NCBI GenBank assembly: GCA_958295665.1
Contig: OY282559.1
Coordinates: 129,989,605-130,053,604, forward strand
Direction of reading: 5' to 3'
DNA length: 64,000 nt
Source of the DNA: Tipula vernalis
Taxonomy: Eukaryota; Arthropoda; Insecta; Diptera; Tipulidae
Position numbers and translations under genes: made by a program. Under the pieces are notes generated by a model. That model did no database searches. It was not told the DNA's origin and worked only from the letters and a program-made list of their open reading frames with translations. This document shows, piece after piece, positions 50,848-64,000 of the stretch (position 1 is its first letter; the number at the start of each line of letters is the position of its first letter).

Positions 50848-52406
50848 CCTCCCGTGGGTGGAGAAAGGGCGTCCGCGTCCTTTGTTCTAATTCCTGCGTG
50901 TTTAAGTAGGTCTGAATATGATTTACTTAATTCTTCTGACCATGATTGATTTGCGGTGTCCACTTTTATTGTAGTTGTCTGCTTGTGAATACAAATGTAG
51001 AAGATTGAAGCTATTATGCAGAATGATGAGAATGACACTCCTCCTGATAGTGACCATATCCACGTTTGGTGATCCATTTGTCTAGGGTGTACTTTTTGTA
51101 ACCGCTTCCAATTTTCAATGTTTTCCTGAGCGATTTCATCAACATTTAGCTCTGTGATGAGTTGGCGCGTAGCCTCAAGATTGTGGAATGCGCCTTGAAT
51201 CTCCATAGTTTCACTTTTTATCTCGAACGATTCGAATCTTTTGTTGCCGAACGTTATTGTACAATTCTGAAATGATATTAAAAAATTTCCTTCCAACGTT
51301 CTGTTGTCGGGACCACAATCTGACGATAGAGTTTCATTTTTAGCATTACTTATTACCAGTTTGTTTTCAGTCACAAATTGCATTGTTGTTTCTGTTTCTA
51401 GTCTTACATTGCAATGACTTTTTGTGCCCATTACTAAAGGTTTGATACAGCTATCTTTAAATTCCTGAATGTCGGAGTGTTTCTGCACAAAGTTGTGATA
51501 GTTCGTCGTTGTAAACAATTCCTTGTCTGCTTTGATGAGATGTTGTGGGTATTTACTGATGATCGTGTTGTTGATGATTAATGGCATTATCATTAGTGCT
51601 GTTGAGGTTTCGTCCTCTAGTTTTGGAATATGTAGGATGTAAAGAAGGATTTCATCATTCATTGCTATTTTAGGAGTAATATACTGCAGAGCTTAATCGG
51701 GTAGGGAGAGGTTCACACCTTGGTTGATCATTAAATCCTTTATCAAGATCATCTCTTTTAGAGAAAGGATTTTGTTGCTTGGTAGTTCCGATTTTGTTCT
51801 AATTATTGCTTCTTGAATGTCTTCTAGGACGCTGTTAACCGTATCGATGTTTATTATTGTTGTGATTGACTCGATTTCGTTCAATATTATCTTGTTAGCC
51901 ATCGTAGTGTTTGCTAGCGCCTTGTTTACAGTATCCGTAATTAACTGTATTCGTTTATTAATTTTTTTATTTATTTGGAATTGTTGATTGTTCTGATTTA
52001 TTAGATCATCCATTGAACTGTTGATAATTCTTAAATCCTGCGCGTCTGGAGTTCCGGCTATCCACTTCCATGCTGAGCCCAAAGTATCCCATCTTTTATG
52101 CCTTGTAATGTGTGTGGGTTTAATTTGATAAAAGTTATCATACAATTTTTTTAATTTTTGTTCTACTATTTTCTTTATTTCTAACTTATCGTCTACTTTA
52201 CTATTAACAAACTTATTTATTGATTCTATTGTATTTTCTAGGTTTTTTAAATTTATTAGATGTACTAATTTAATATTTCCCATTTGTAATTTACATTCAT
52301 TTGTTTTTATTATTACAATTGGGTCTTCATACAAATTCCTTATCTCTAACTTTTGTGTTCTGCCAAATTTAACTATTACTATTAACATTAATAATTTTAA
52401 AAACAT
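50832..52406 (-). pseudogene. env: Errantivirus-like env with one stop codon
   Basis: ATG at 52406 lies 22 bases after the pol stop and opens a signal-peptide-like start (FLKLLMLIVIVKF). The furin-type site RHKR lies near residue 107, before WDTLGSAWKWIAG. Heptad-rich sequence follows. A TAA at 51693-51695 interrupts the frame (after NLSLPD), and the same frame continues to 50832 with NxT/S sequons and a transmembrane segment (WSLSGGVSFSSFCIIASIFY). The end overlaps the 3' LTR start. Env would be a membrane glycoprotein, probably expressed from a spliced RNA in relatives. The sister env at 19140 lacks this stop but has another, so the two arose separately. Confidence 0.88.
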
Positions 52407-52428
52407 TTTTCTGAAATGGAGAAAAAAT

Positions 52429-55400
52429 TTAGTTATTCCTTTTTATCCTTTTTATTTTATTTATATTTCTTTTGATATTTCTGTTTGTTTTGAAAGTTTT
52501 GTTTTGTATATTTTTAGCTATCATTTCTATACCTCTTGGTTGTGTCTTTGTTCTCACATTCGGTTTCAGGTATACCAGTTGGTCTTCTGGTAGATTAGGA
52601 GGGTTCTCTTTATGTACATTTTTCTCAATAATTTTATTTCTTGTTTTCTCTAAATTCCTGCTAATTTCGGAGAAAATGATTTTGGCTTTGTCCGTAATAG
52701 TTCTAGGGTCAGTTGTATTGTCCTGATTGAAGATAACTTTATTTGGAGTGAAACCAGTGGAAGAGTGAATGGAATTATTATAGAGGGCTACCGCTAATTC
52801 TATGATATTTGTAGTTGTTCCGTTGGGGAGTTTATTCTTATTTGTATTGTATATTTCTATAATTGTGGAATGCGTCTTCTCTATTTGTCCGTTTGATTCG
52901 GACGATGAGGCATAGTCAATTTTAACGTTTAGTTTACTTAAATACTCCCTGAATTGGATAGATTGAAAAGTTGTTTCATGATCAGTAATTATTGTATTCG
53001 GTATGCCGAATAAAGTAAAGTATTTGGTTATTGCGTTTTGTACATCTACTAGGTTTTTCGATTTGATTTCTATCATCTGTAGGTGTTTCGAAAATGAGTC
53101 GATTATCGACAAAAAGCTACTTTTATTAATAGAAAAGATATCTACGTGTATTCTCTCCAATGGTTTGTGTGTATTCGGTCTTGGGGAAATTTTTATATTA
53201 TATGGTTTTCTATCGTATTTGTGCCTATTACATATCTTACAGGAATTTGTATAGCTTTTTATCTTTTTTACGATATTTGGGAAAAAATATGACTTTCTGA
53301 TTTGTTTTTCTACTTCTTGTGTCCCTCTGTGAGCCCTTTCGTGTTCTCTTATTATTATTGAATCTTGCCTAGCTTCGCTTGTTACATCTTCTACTATTTT
53401 TGTTACAAATACAAAGTGACCTTTTATTGAGAAGTTTTCTCTAAATGATTCTTGTATGATACCGTGTAGGTTTCCTGGGGCTAAGATAGCCGATTGTTTC
53501 CCGCTATGATAATTTTTCAGAATGTGTGTAATATCTTCTTTGTTAAATGTGGGTTTTGCAATTATTGTGCGATTATATTTTGGGAATATCTTCTTTGTGA
53601 TAGTTGTGTCGATGTTTGCTATTTTGAACAGAATCTGATTCCTGTAATAATTCACGGGGCGCTCGGATATATGAATAAAGTATTCATCGGAGGTAATTGC
53701 CGAGTGCACAGTATCACTATCACCTGTGGTACTTTGGTTTTGTGGTGAGTTTCGAAAATCGTTTTTATTCGAACTATCTGTCGTGCTGCCAGATTCACGT
53801 GAAGTAGTACTGGCTTCTTCATTAAAATTTATCTCTGAGGTCCCCTCAATTGCAGGTATTCTACTTAGGGCATCAGCCACGACGTTGGTTTTTCCTTCCT
53901 TGTATATTACCTCGTAGTCGAAAATTTCTAGTTCCAATCGCCAACGCAGTATTTTTGAATTTTTTTCTGATGTCTTAATAAGGGTTAAAGGTTTGTGATC
54001 GGTGATCAAAGTGAACTTATTACCGTATAGGTAGGCTTGGTATTTTTTTACTGCCCAGATAATCGCTAATGCTTCTTTTTCATTAGTTGCGTATCTGCAT
54101 TCCGTTGAATTAAGCGTTCGTGAAGCAAACGCTATGGGTCTCTCTACTCCTTCCTGCACTTGTGACAATACGGCACCCAGCGCGAAATCTGACGCGTCCG
54201 TTGTCAATATAAAATTTTTTGAAAAGTCCGGGTATGCTAGGATTTGGCCTGTGGTAAGAATTCTTTTTAGAGTGTTGAATGCATCCACGTAAGCTGGATC
54301 TTTCATATCGATCACTTGGTCTTTTTTTAAGTATTTCGATATTGGTTTTGCAAGTTTAGAATAATCTCTTATGAAACGCCTATAATATCCTGAGAGTCCT
54401 AGAAATTGTTTAATTTCTTTCGGGCTTTTAGGTAAAGGCCAATCCAGGATCTTTTTTATCTTATCCGGATTTGGTTTGACTCCGTTTTGAGTGATTATGT
54501 GGCCTAGAAACTCTGTCTCTCTTTTCAGGAATTCGCATTTGTCTAGTTGAATTTTGAGATTAAATTGTTCTAATCGTTTTAAGACTTTTCCGAGATTCTT
54601 TATATGGTTGTCCAAATTGTACCCTACTATTATTATATCGTCTAAATATACGTAGCATACATCCCCTACTAGGCCGTTCAATACATGATTCATCGCCCGT
54701 TGGAATGTTGCTGGACCATTCTTTAATCCAAAGGGCATACGAGTGAACTCGAAATGACCCTTATCTGTTGAAAATGCCGTTTTTTCTTGGTACTTCTCGT
54801 CCATCTGGATTTGGTGGAATCCTGATTTCAGATCTAGCGTTGAGAAGTATACGGATTTCCCGAGGCTATCAAGGATTTCCTCGATTTGTGGAATCGGAAA
54901 TTTATCATTTATAGTTTTCTCATTTAACTTCCGATAGTCTATCACCACTCTCACCTTCCGGGTTCCTGATGCGTCAGGTTTTTTTGGCACTACCCAAATT
55001 GGAGATGAATATGGGCTTTTAGAATGGCGTATAATCCCACTATCCAACAATTCTTGGATATGATCGGTCACATCCTTTTTATAGTGGTAAGGATATCTAT
55101 ATGTTTTTGTGTATACTGGGCTATTATCTGTGGTAACTATTTTATGCTTAATTACTGTTCTGGAGGACAGTTTCTCATCTTATCGCAACAGTACTTTTTG
55201 ATTGTTGTAAATGGTGTCAATTAATTGGTCTTTCTCTGTTTTATTTAAATGATCTATTCTAATTAGGTGTTCTATGGGGCTTTTGTTGATTGTTGAATTC
55301 AATTTAACCGGAATTGGTTGTATTGATTCGAAATTATTTATTATCAGAGCTAATTTAGGTAATTGAATGGGTGGTTCAGGACTACTTGTTAGTATATTCA

Positions 55401-55920
55401 CTGTTGACCTATTGTTTTCAGCTTTATAGATTCCTGGGCTCAGAGTGATTTCTTCGTTTAATTTTTTGTACTCGAACACTGCCCAGTCTCCATCTGTTTT
55501 TGTTTCAAATGTTATTACGTGATGGTAAAAGCTATCCGTTGGATAATACCGATAGAATTTAATTTCTTTATCGTTTAAACGTATTGTGCTATTGTCATAA
55601 TCTATTTTAGCGTTCATTTCCGCCATAGATTCCGACCCTAATATACCGTCGAAAAATTTATGGAAATCGAATTCATAATTGTACAATCTTGGTAAATCAT
55701 GACCAAGAAAATTAAATTTTCCCACTTTTGATACAGTTTGTGTTCCCAGTATATTCCTAATTGAGGTATTTTTTGTCTCTAGAAGACTGATTGGTATTAC
55801 GTTAGGCTTTATGATGTTTTTATTCGCCCCTGTGTCTATAAGTAATTTTATTTTTTTGTTTGATATTTTGTTTTGGCAGATTAGATACGGGAGAAAATTT
55901 AATCTTCCGTGTCTGAGTCT
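52429..55920 (-). pseudogene. pol: Pol of the errantivirus-like element, one stop codon
   Basis: The frame starts within the end of gag (about 55920) in the -1 frame. The retropepsin box is LLIDTGANKNIIKP. A TAA at 55180-55182 is the only break; the frame goes on to 52429. RT boxes are VRVVIDYRKLNE, FSTLDLKSGFHQI and YLDD in CYVYLDDIIIVG. RNase H has TTDASDFALGAVL and TDHKPL. Integrase has the zinc domain (HERAHRG, CKICN) and the core residues in HVDIFSIN, ITDHETTF and SNGQIEKTH, with a basic tail at the end. All catalytic residues I can check are present, so the stop in the protease-RT linker is the only visible lesion. Confidence 0.9.
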
Positions 55921-56963
55921 TGAACCGTTTGAAAATTTTCCGAGTATGGATCTTGTTCCTCCTGGAAATTTTCCACATTTGTTGTTTCAATATCACCCTT
56001 TTCTATGTCTACTTCATGATTGTTCACGAGTTTCTTATTGAATGTATTTCGTGATCTTGCTGAAGGATCGAGTTCCATTGGTGTTTCTTGTGTTGACCAA
56101 TTGCGATAATTTTGTTCTTTATTTTCTTTGGGTTTTATTTGATATTGATTGACTCTCGACTGCATTGGGCCAACCTGGTTGGTCTTTTGTGAATTAAAAT
56201 TAGTATAATTAGGTTTTTTAGTATTATTTGAAATACATTCATTCGTACTAAATTTACAGAGAAAAGCGTAAGCTTCCTCTGTTTTCTTTGGTTTCGCCGC
56301 CTGGGCGAAACCGAAATATGGCTTCCTTAAGCCGGAAATAAAAGCGGCTAATGCGTCTTCCTCGATAAATGTCAGGATCGCTTGCCACGAATTATAATAT
56401 ATGGGATTTTGTTTTGATAATCCTTTAATGTTTTGGACTATCTCTTTCGTTTTATTGTAATAGCTATGAACTGACATGTTCTCGGTTTGCTTGTTCGCCC
56501 AAAGTTGCGATTTATAAAATGATAATTCTTGTTTATCGCCCAAGGCGTCTAACAAGATCTGTTTTATTTCTGGGAAGGTCTCCGGATCACCGGCTAGACA
56601 TAATATGTCCCGTGCCTTCCCCTCTATTTTATTTCTAACGGCCTGTATGTACATTTGAAATTGTTGCTGTGCCACCAGCGGTTGAAATATGTTTAACGTT
56701 TCTTCGGCTGTTTTCAGCCAAGATGTTACTTGCTTTCGATTACCGTCAAAAGACGGAATTGCTTTTATTGGGTCTGGGATCCTAAACAGGTCTAATGCTT
56801 GCCTAGTTTCCATTATTTCTTCTTTTGGGGCCTCATTCCGTGCCTCAGTTTTCTGATTTAAATACGCCAGTACTTGATCATGCTCAATTTGTTTTAGGCT
56901 TAGCTGCTTTAATTGCTCCGCTATCGCCCCTAATTGACCAATGACCTGATCCATTTCTGACAT
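55899..56963 (-). CDS. gag: Gag of the errantivirus-like element
   Basis: 354 intact codons from ATG 56963. The N-terminal ~70 residues are helical and Gln-rich, then the capsid-like core starts at IPSFDGNRKQVTSWLKTAEE and runs to AAFISGLRKPYF near residue 240. No zinc knuckle is visible; a basic, Asn/Gln-rich region (residues 255-305) and an acidic C-terminus follow, the usual layout of errantivirus gag. It overlaps pol in the -1 frame. It assembles particles; the ORF shows no damage. Confidence 0.87.
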   Translation of the reverse strand: MSEMDQVIGQLGAIAEQLKQLSLKQIEHDQVLAYLNQKTEARNEAPKEEIMETRQALDLFRIPDPIKAIPSFDGNRKQVTSWLKTAEETLNIFQPLVAQQQFQMYIQAVRNKIEGKARDILCLAGDPETFPEIKQILLDALGDKQELSFYKSQLWANKQTENMSVHSYYNKTKEIVQNIKGLSKQNPIYYNSWQAILTFIEEDALAAFISGLRKPYFGFAQAAKPKKTEEAYAFLCKFSTNECISNNTKKPNYTNFNSQKTNQVGPMQSRVNQYQIKPKENKEQNYRNWSTQETPMELDPSARSRNTFNKKLVNNHEVDIEKGDIETTNVENFQEEQDPYSENFQTVQDSDTED

Positions 56964-57452
56964 TTCAGTTGGATCTAACTTTATACCCCTATTAGCTATA
57001 AAGTTTTTGATCAGTTTCTCTTTCCTTTGATGGAAAATCTTGTGGTTATATTATAACTCACAGATATAGCTTACTGATCTATAAATATATTATTATATAT
57101 TTTTTTTTTTTGAATACCGTGCCTATCTTGTAGTACACGAGTATTATATATGGGTAAGAGAGAAAAAATAAATAAAATAGTTTCTTACCTTGTACGGGGT
57201 TGAATTTTACGTCTATCCTGTAGTGCGTAAAATCAATTCGTAATGCTGTCGTTGAGAGCTGGTTTTGAGTACTTATATAATGTTGCGCGGCGGAATCACA
57301 ACTCTATTGAACGGTTAATAACCCTTAGTTCTAGATGTCACGAAACAAAAAATAACACGGTTTTTCTTATACGAGACGCGACGGATTCTCTTGAGAATTA
57401 GTTTTTTTTCACTAATCCAGGCACTGTTTAACACGACACTACACAAAAACTC
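56964..57452 (-). other. 5' leader of the errantivirus-like element
   Basis: About 490 bases between primer site and gag start with no long frame; splice donor and packaging signal expected here cannot be fixed. Confidence 0.6.
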
Positions 57453-57470
57453 TACCGCACGGCTGCGCCA
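57453..57470 (-). other. Primer-binding site, tRNA-Ser type
   Basis: The minus strand reads TGGCGCAGCCGTGCGGTA directly after the LTR, of the type used by 17.6 and 297. The chimeric element has the same first ten bases at 12948. Confidence 0.8.
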
Positions 57471-59293
<1,823 letters not shown>

Positions 59294-59493
59294 NNNNNNN
59301 NNNNNNNNNNNNNNNNNNNNNNNNNNNNNNNNNNNNNNNNNNNNNNNNNNNNNNNNNNNNNNNNNNNNNNNNNNNNNNNNNNNNNNNNNNNNNNNNNNNN
59401 NNNNNNNNNNNNNNNNNNNNNNNNNNNNNNNNNNNNNNNNNNNNNNNNNNNNNNNNNNNNNNNNNNNNNNNNNNNNNNNNNNNNNNNNNNNNN
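59294..59493. other. Assembly gap of 200 N
   Basis: Exactly 200 N, a customary placeholder size, so the true distance is unknown. Confidence 0.98.
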
Positions 59494-60813
59494 AATACTA
59501 GATGGTTAATTTTACTCTATAAAATGAAATATCTAGTAAGTTTAACGAAAATCTCGTAAATTTTATTACCAGAATTCCAGTAAAAATAAAAATTACTTGA
59601 ATTCCAGTTGCATTTTGCAACGGTTTATTTTTTAATGTAGTTACCCGAAATCTACTAAAATTCTAGTTAAATTAAATTAAATACAAGATAATTCCTGTTC
59701 GCAAGTGCAAGGAATTTCTAGTAAATTAAACAGATTCTAGTAATATTCTAGTTAATTTAAACTTCTATTAAAATTTACTAGAATTCTAGTAAATTTAGAC
59801 TTTCGCTCGCATATTAATTTCAATTTCGTCGTCATAGTCAGTATCAGTAATACGTTGAATTTCTTGCTGTGATATAGTGAAATGAAGAACAGGTGAAAAA
59901 ATAAAGTTTAAGTATATTGAGTGTGAGTGCTAATATTAAATAAGTATAGTGAAATATTACACATAATTATTGATGAGATGCGTCAAGCAAATGCGGATTT
60001 TTACCATACACGTGGTTTTAATATTTTATGCAATAGCTACTGCCGTACATATTTTAACATTTGGTTGGCGGCATATTTTGCGATTAAATTTGACCTCCGC
60101 GACGGAACTCATCCAAAATTTTCCCAATGTGAAGGATTTTGACGGTGAATGTGTTAGTTTTGACAAATATATACATACATTAAATGATTTTCAGATTAAC
60201 TTTCAATTATTAACATTTCAGATTAATTTTGAATTCGGTCTCTTGTAGAAACACGGGAATGAATGAATGTACATACATATATATGTAAATATTTATTCGC
60301 TTATTGCATGCAAAAAACGATAAGTCAAAGTAGTCATTTTCGGGAGAAGGTTTGGAAATTTGAAATTTTGAAAGGAGTTCCTTGTAGAAACGTTTCATTA
60401 AAGTTCAATATCCTTGCAGGAGTATATGAAGAAAAAGATCAAAACACCAGATATCGAGTAACACTACACTTAAAGCGACTGCTGCTTTGTCGGATAATCA
60501 ATTTGTTTTAACCTGCATATCCGGCGAGTGCATTTGGGCTAAGGTGCTTAATTATTTATTTATATAATATATAAATAAATATTTATATAAATATGCTTTT
60601 TAATAGACTTGTTACGTTTAAAAATTTCAACGATGGATTTCTTATAGTATATTTATCTAAATTAAATTAAACCATGTACATTATATTCATCATTTTTTGC
60701 CCAGCCACAAGACATTTCAGTAAAAAAAACTAACTATAATCCAAAAAGAATTACAGTCAAAATATTTTGACTTGAATGCCTTTTCTAGTTTTTTGATTGA
60801 ATTTCCTTCTAAA
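59494..60813. other. Stretch with a degenerate CTAGTAAATT repeat, no gene
   Basis: From 59500 to 59800 variants of ATTCTAGTAAATTTA recur about ten times without a fixed period. Beyond 59927 short open frames up to 92 codons exist; none shows a domain I recognise, so no gene is called. Confidence 0.45.
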
Positions 60814-61584
60814 AAATTGAGGTGTGGCCAACACACGACTTTCTTTTACGAACAGAGAATTTTGAGAAATTTTATTTTTTTCTTAATTTTTTTTTTTTTA
60901 ATTTTTAAATTTTTAAATTTTTTTTTTTTAATTTTTTATTTTTTATTTTGATTTGTTTTTAATTTTTGGAAACATTTTTTATTAATTAGTTTTTTGTAAA
61001 CTTTATACTTTTTAAGATATTTGCAAAACAAGTTTTCTGGACCAAGGGACTGGACTGACAGACTGAAAGACTGACAGACTGACAGACTGACAGACTGACA
61101 GACTGACAGACTGACAGACTGACAGACTGACAGACTGACAGACTGGCAGACTGACAGACTGACAGACTGACAGACTGACAGACTGACAGACTGACAGACT
61201 GACAGACTGACAGACTGACAGACTGACAGACTGACAGACTGACAGACTGACAGACTGACAGACTGACAGACTGACAGACTGACAGACTGACAGACTGACA
61301 GACTGACAGACTGACAGACTGACAGACTGACAGACTGACAGACTGACAGACTGACAGACTGACAGACTGACAGACTGACAGACTGACAGACTGACAGACT
61401 GACAGACTGACAGACTGACAGACTGACAGAGTGACAGAGTGACAGACAGACAGACAGACACCATTTAGAAACCCACTTTTTCGGACTAAGGGAACCTTAA
61501 AACAAATAAATCTCTAAAAATCCCAAGATCCAAAATTTTCATGATTACTATACTTTATTTTGCTACAGTAAAAGAAAGTAAAAA
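60814..61584. repeat. Flanking module, left copy
   Basis: Begins AAATTGAGGTGTGGCCAACA, continues through a T-rich tract and GACCAAGG, an 8-bp minisatellite (61050-61461), then CACCATTTAGAAACCC to AGTAAAAGAAAGTAAAA. The right copy at 63138-63960 shares the same order. The module joins the 159-bp satellite at 61585. Confidence 0.85.
61050..61461. repeat. (GACAGACT)n minisatellite, about 51 units
   Basis: Unit of 8 bases with few changes (GAAAGACT, GGCAGACT) and a short (GACA)n end. The open frame through it (repeating SLSVCQSV) is an artefact. Confidence 0.96.
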
Positions 61585-63137
61585 ACCCTAATCCATACGA
61601 ATCGTTCGTTTAGTAAAAGTTCTACAAAATTTTTTTTTGGAAATCGCACTGAATTTCCAAGGGCCAATATCGGCCATTGCCAACAATGATGACAAAGGTT
61701 TCGCTAGCATACAGAATAGGTTCCTCAAATACCTAGTTAAAAAACCCTAATCCATACGAATTGTACGTTTAGTAAAAGTTCTGCAAAATAATTTTTTGGA
61801 AATCGCACTCAACTCCCAAGGGCCAATATCGGCCATTGCCGACAATGATGACAAAGGTTTCGCTAGCACATGACATAGGTCCCTTAATTACCTAGTTAGA
61901 AAACCCTAATCCATACGAATCGTTTGTTAAGTAAAAGTTCTGCAAAATTATTTTTTGGAAATCGCACTCAACTCCCAAGGGTCAATATCGGCCATTGCCA
62001 ACAATGATGACAAAGGTTTGGCTAGCACATAGAATAGGTCCCTCAAATACCTAGTTAGAAAACCCTAATCCATACGAATCGTTTGTTTAATAAAAGTTCT
62101 ACGAAATTATTTTTTGGAAATCGCACTCAACTCCCAGGGGCCAATATCGGCCATTGCCAAAAAGATGTCAAAGGTTTCGCTAGCACATAGAATAGGTCTC
62201 TCAAATACTTAGTTAAAAAACCCTAATCCATACGAATCGTTCGTTTAATAAAAGTTCTGCAAAATTATTTTTTGGAAATCGCACTCAACTCCCAAGGGCC
62301 AATATCGGCCATTGCCAACAACGATGACAAAGGTTTTGCTAGCAAATGGAATAGGTCTCTTAATTACCTAGTTAGAAAACCCTATTCCATACGAATCGTT
62401 CGTTTAGTAAAAGTTCTGCAAAATTATTTTTTGGAAATCTCACTCAACTCCCAAGGGTCAATATCGGCCATTGCCAACAATGATGACAAAGGTTTGGCTA
62501 GCACATAGAATAGGTCCCTCAAATACCTAGTTAGAAAACCCTAATCCATACGAATCGTTTGTTTAATAAAAGTTCTACGAAATTATTTTTTGGAAATCGC
62601 ACTCAACTCCCAGGGGCCAATATCGGCCATTGCCAAAAAAGATGTCAAAGGTTTCGCTAGCACATAGAATAGGTCTCTCAAATACTTAGTTAAAAAACCC
62701 TAATCCATACGAATCGTTCGTTTAATAAAAGTTCTGCAAAATTATTTTTTGGAAATCGCACTCAACTCCCAAGGGCCAATATCGGCCATTGCCAACAATG
62801 ATGACAAAGGTTTTGCTAGCAAATGGAATAGGTCTCTTAATTACCTAGTTAGAAAACCCTATTCCATACGAATCGTTTGTTTAGTAAAAGTTCTGCAAAA
62901 TTATTTTTTGGAAATCTCACTCAACTCCCAAGGGCCAATATCGGCCATTGCCAACAATGATGACAAAGGTTTCGCTAGCACATGGAATAGGTCCCTAAAT
63001 TACCTAGTTAGAAAACCCTAATCTATATGAATCGTATGTTTAGTAAAAGTTCTACGAAATTATTTTTTGGAAATCGCACTCGACAATGATGACAAAGGTT
63101 TCGCTAGCACATGGAATAGGTCCCTTAATTACCAAGT
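61585..63137. repeat. ~159-bp satellite, about ten units, with higher-order repeat
   Basis: AAACCCTAATCCATACGAAT starts recur near 61583, 61741, 61900, 62058, 62217, 62375, 62535, 62694, 62853 and 63012. The units share GGGCCAATATCGGCCATTGC. Stretches starting at 61981 and 62457 match almost base for base, a spacing of three units. The last unit is shortened near 63080. Weak frames through it are by-products. Confidence 0.93.
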
Positions 63138-63960
63138 TAAAATTGAGGTGTGGCCAACACACGACTTTCTTTTACGAACAGAGAAATTTGAAAATATTAT
63201 TTGTTTCTTAATTTTTTTTTTTTAATTTTTAAATTTTTTAATTATTTTTTTAATTTTTTATTTTTTATTTTGATTTGTTTTTAATTTTTGGAAACATTTT
63301 TTATTAATTAGTTTTTTGTAAACTTTATACTTTTTAAGATATTTGCAAAACAAATTTTCTAGACCAAGGCTGGACTTCCGGTTAGCCGATTTGGAGTAAA
63401 ATTCACTAGGACCTCCCAATTTATCAAAAAAGCTTAAATCTGAAGTTTCAGTTCGATTGATTAAACCATATGGGCTGTAGAGAGGACACAGACAGACTGA
63501 CAGACTGACAGACTGACAGACTGACAGACTGACAGACTGACAGACTGACAGACTGACAGACTGACAGACTGACAGACTGACAGACTGACAGACTGACAGA
63601 CTGACAGACTGACAGACTGACAGACTGACAGACTGACAGACTGACAGACTGACAGACTGACAGACTGACAGACTGACAGACTGACAGACTGACAGACTGA
63701 CAGACTGACAGACTGACAGATTGACAGACTGACAGACTGACAGACTGACAGACTGACAGACTGACAGACTGACAGACTGACAGACTGACAGACTGACAGA
63801 CTGACAGACTGACAGACTGACAGACAGACAGACAGACACCATTTAGAAACCCACTTTTTCGGACTTAGGGAACCTCAAAACAAATAAATCTCTAAAATCC
63901 CAAGGTCCAAAATTTTCATGATTACTATACTTTATTTTACTAGAGTAAAAGAAAGTAAAA
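63138..63960. repeat. Flanking module, right copy
   Basis: Same order as 60814-61584, with about 110 extra bases between GACCAAGG and the minisatellite. It is followed by unrelated sequence (GGCATTTCGTC), not by another 159-bp unit. Confidence 0.85.
63487..63836. repeat. (GACAGACT)n minisatellite, about 43 units
   Basis: Same 8-base unit as 61050-61461, with one variant (GATTGACA) near 63720 and a (GACA)n end. Confidence 0.96.
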
Positions 63961-64000
63961 GGCATTTCGTCTAATACAATTTTCACTGAGTGTTTCTACA

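Noticed and set aside
53726..53917. Plus-strand frames within pol, gag and env of minus-strand elements
   Set aside because: Shadows of the real genes on the other strand.
60263..60511. Small frames of 70-92 codons at 59927-60511
   Set aside because: No domain, no splice or codon evidence; chance frames in AT-rich DNA are as likely.
61012..61464. Frame of repeating SLSVCQSV (also 63258-63842)
   Set aside because: Direct translation of the 8-bp minisatellite; all units are equal at DNA level, so no coding constraint.
61585..63137. CRISPR-like periodicity
   Set aside because: Units are contiguous ~159-base repeats without unique spacers, in eukaryotic DNA.

Overview
The window reads as AT-rich, transposon-dense chromatin from an insect, most likely a higher fly. 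The clues are errantivirus-like Ty3/Gypsy elements with env and a tRNA-Ser type primer site, a BEL/Pao element with env, a maT transposon, an arthropod-type Helitron, long (TA)n tracts, and one divergent insect ionotropic receptor gene with short introns. Species is inferred from style only. The receptor at 45082-46561 is the only host-like gene I can support; nearly everything else is mobile or satellite DNA in successive layers.

Left third: a foldback element built of ~148-bp repeats (205-1742); a decayed BEL/Pao retroelement with gag, protease, RT, RNase H, integrase and env remnants (3657-11638), itself split by a second copy of the same foldback element (5549-6807); a 475-bp (TA)n tract; then a chimeric Ty3/Gypsy element (12638-20839) whose gag-pol half and pol-env half come from two different lineages joined at about 16640; then another (TA)n tract. 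A decayed Helitron lies on the minus strand at 23722-27932.

Middle: an old Ty3/Gypsy element with an Osvaldo-like layout (primer-site copies at 28486-29157, gag from 29646, env near 44215) is split inside its protease by a young 9,985-bp Gypsy element on the minus strand (31064-41048). That insert has 1.74-kb near-identical LTRs and a 4-bp AATT target duplication, yet its RT box reads YLND and its integrase carries a stop codon. The receptor gene follows.

Right third: a (TA)n tract interrupted by an apparently intact maT mariner (49073-50384) and by an almost intact 7.4-kb errantivirus-like element on the minus strand (50441-57877; gag open, one nonsense codon each in pol and env). After a 200-N assembly gap the window ends in a satellite domain: a ~159-bp repeat with a ~477-bp higher-order period, flanked by two direct copies of a module that carries an 8-bp GACAGACT minisatellite.

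The genes do not form an operon or pathway. They are the replication genes of separate elements: gag packages the RNA, pol (protease, RT, RNase H, integrase) copies and inserts it, and env-like proteins are a possible route to infectivity. The main interest is the order of insertions, the recombinant element, and the reuse of (TA)n tracts as landing sites.
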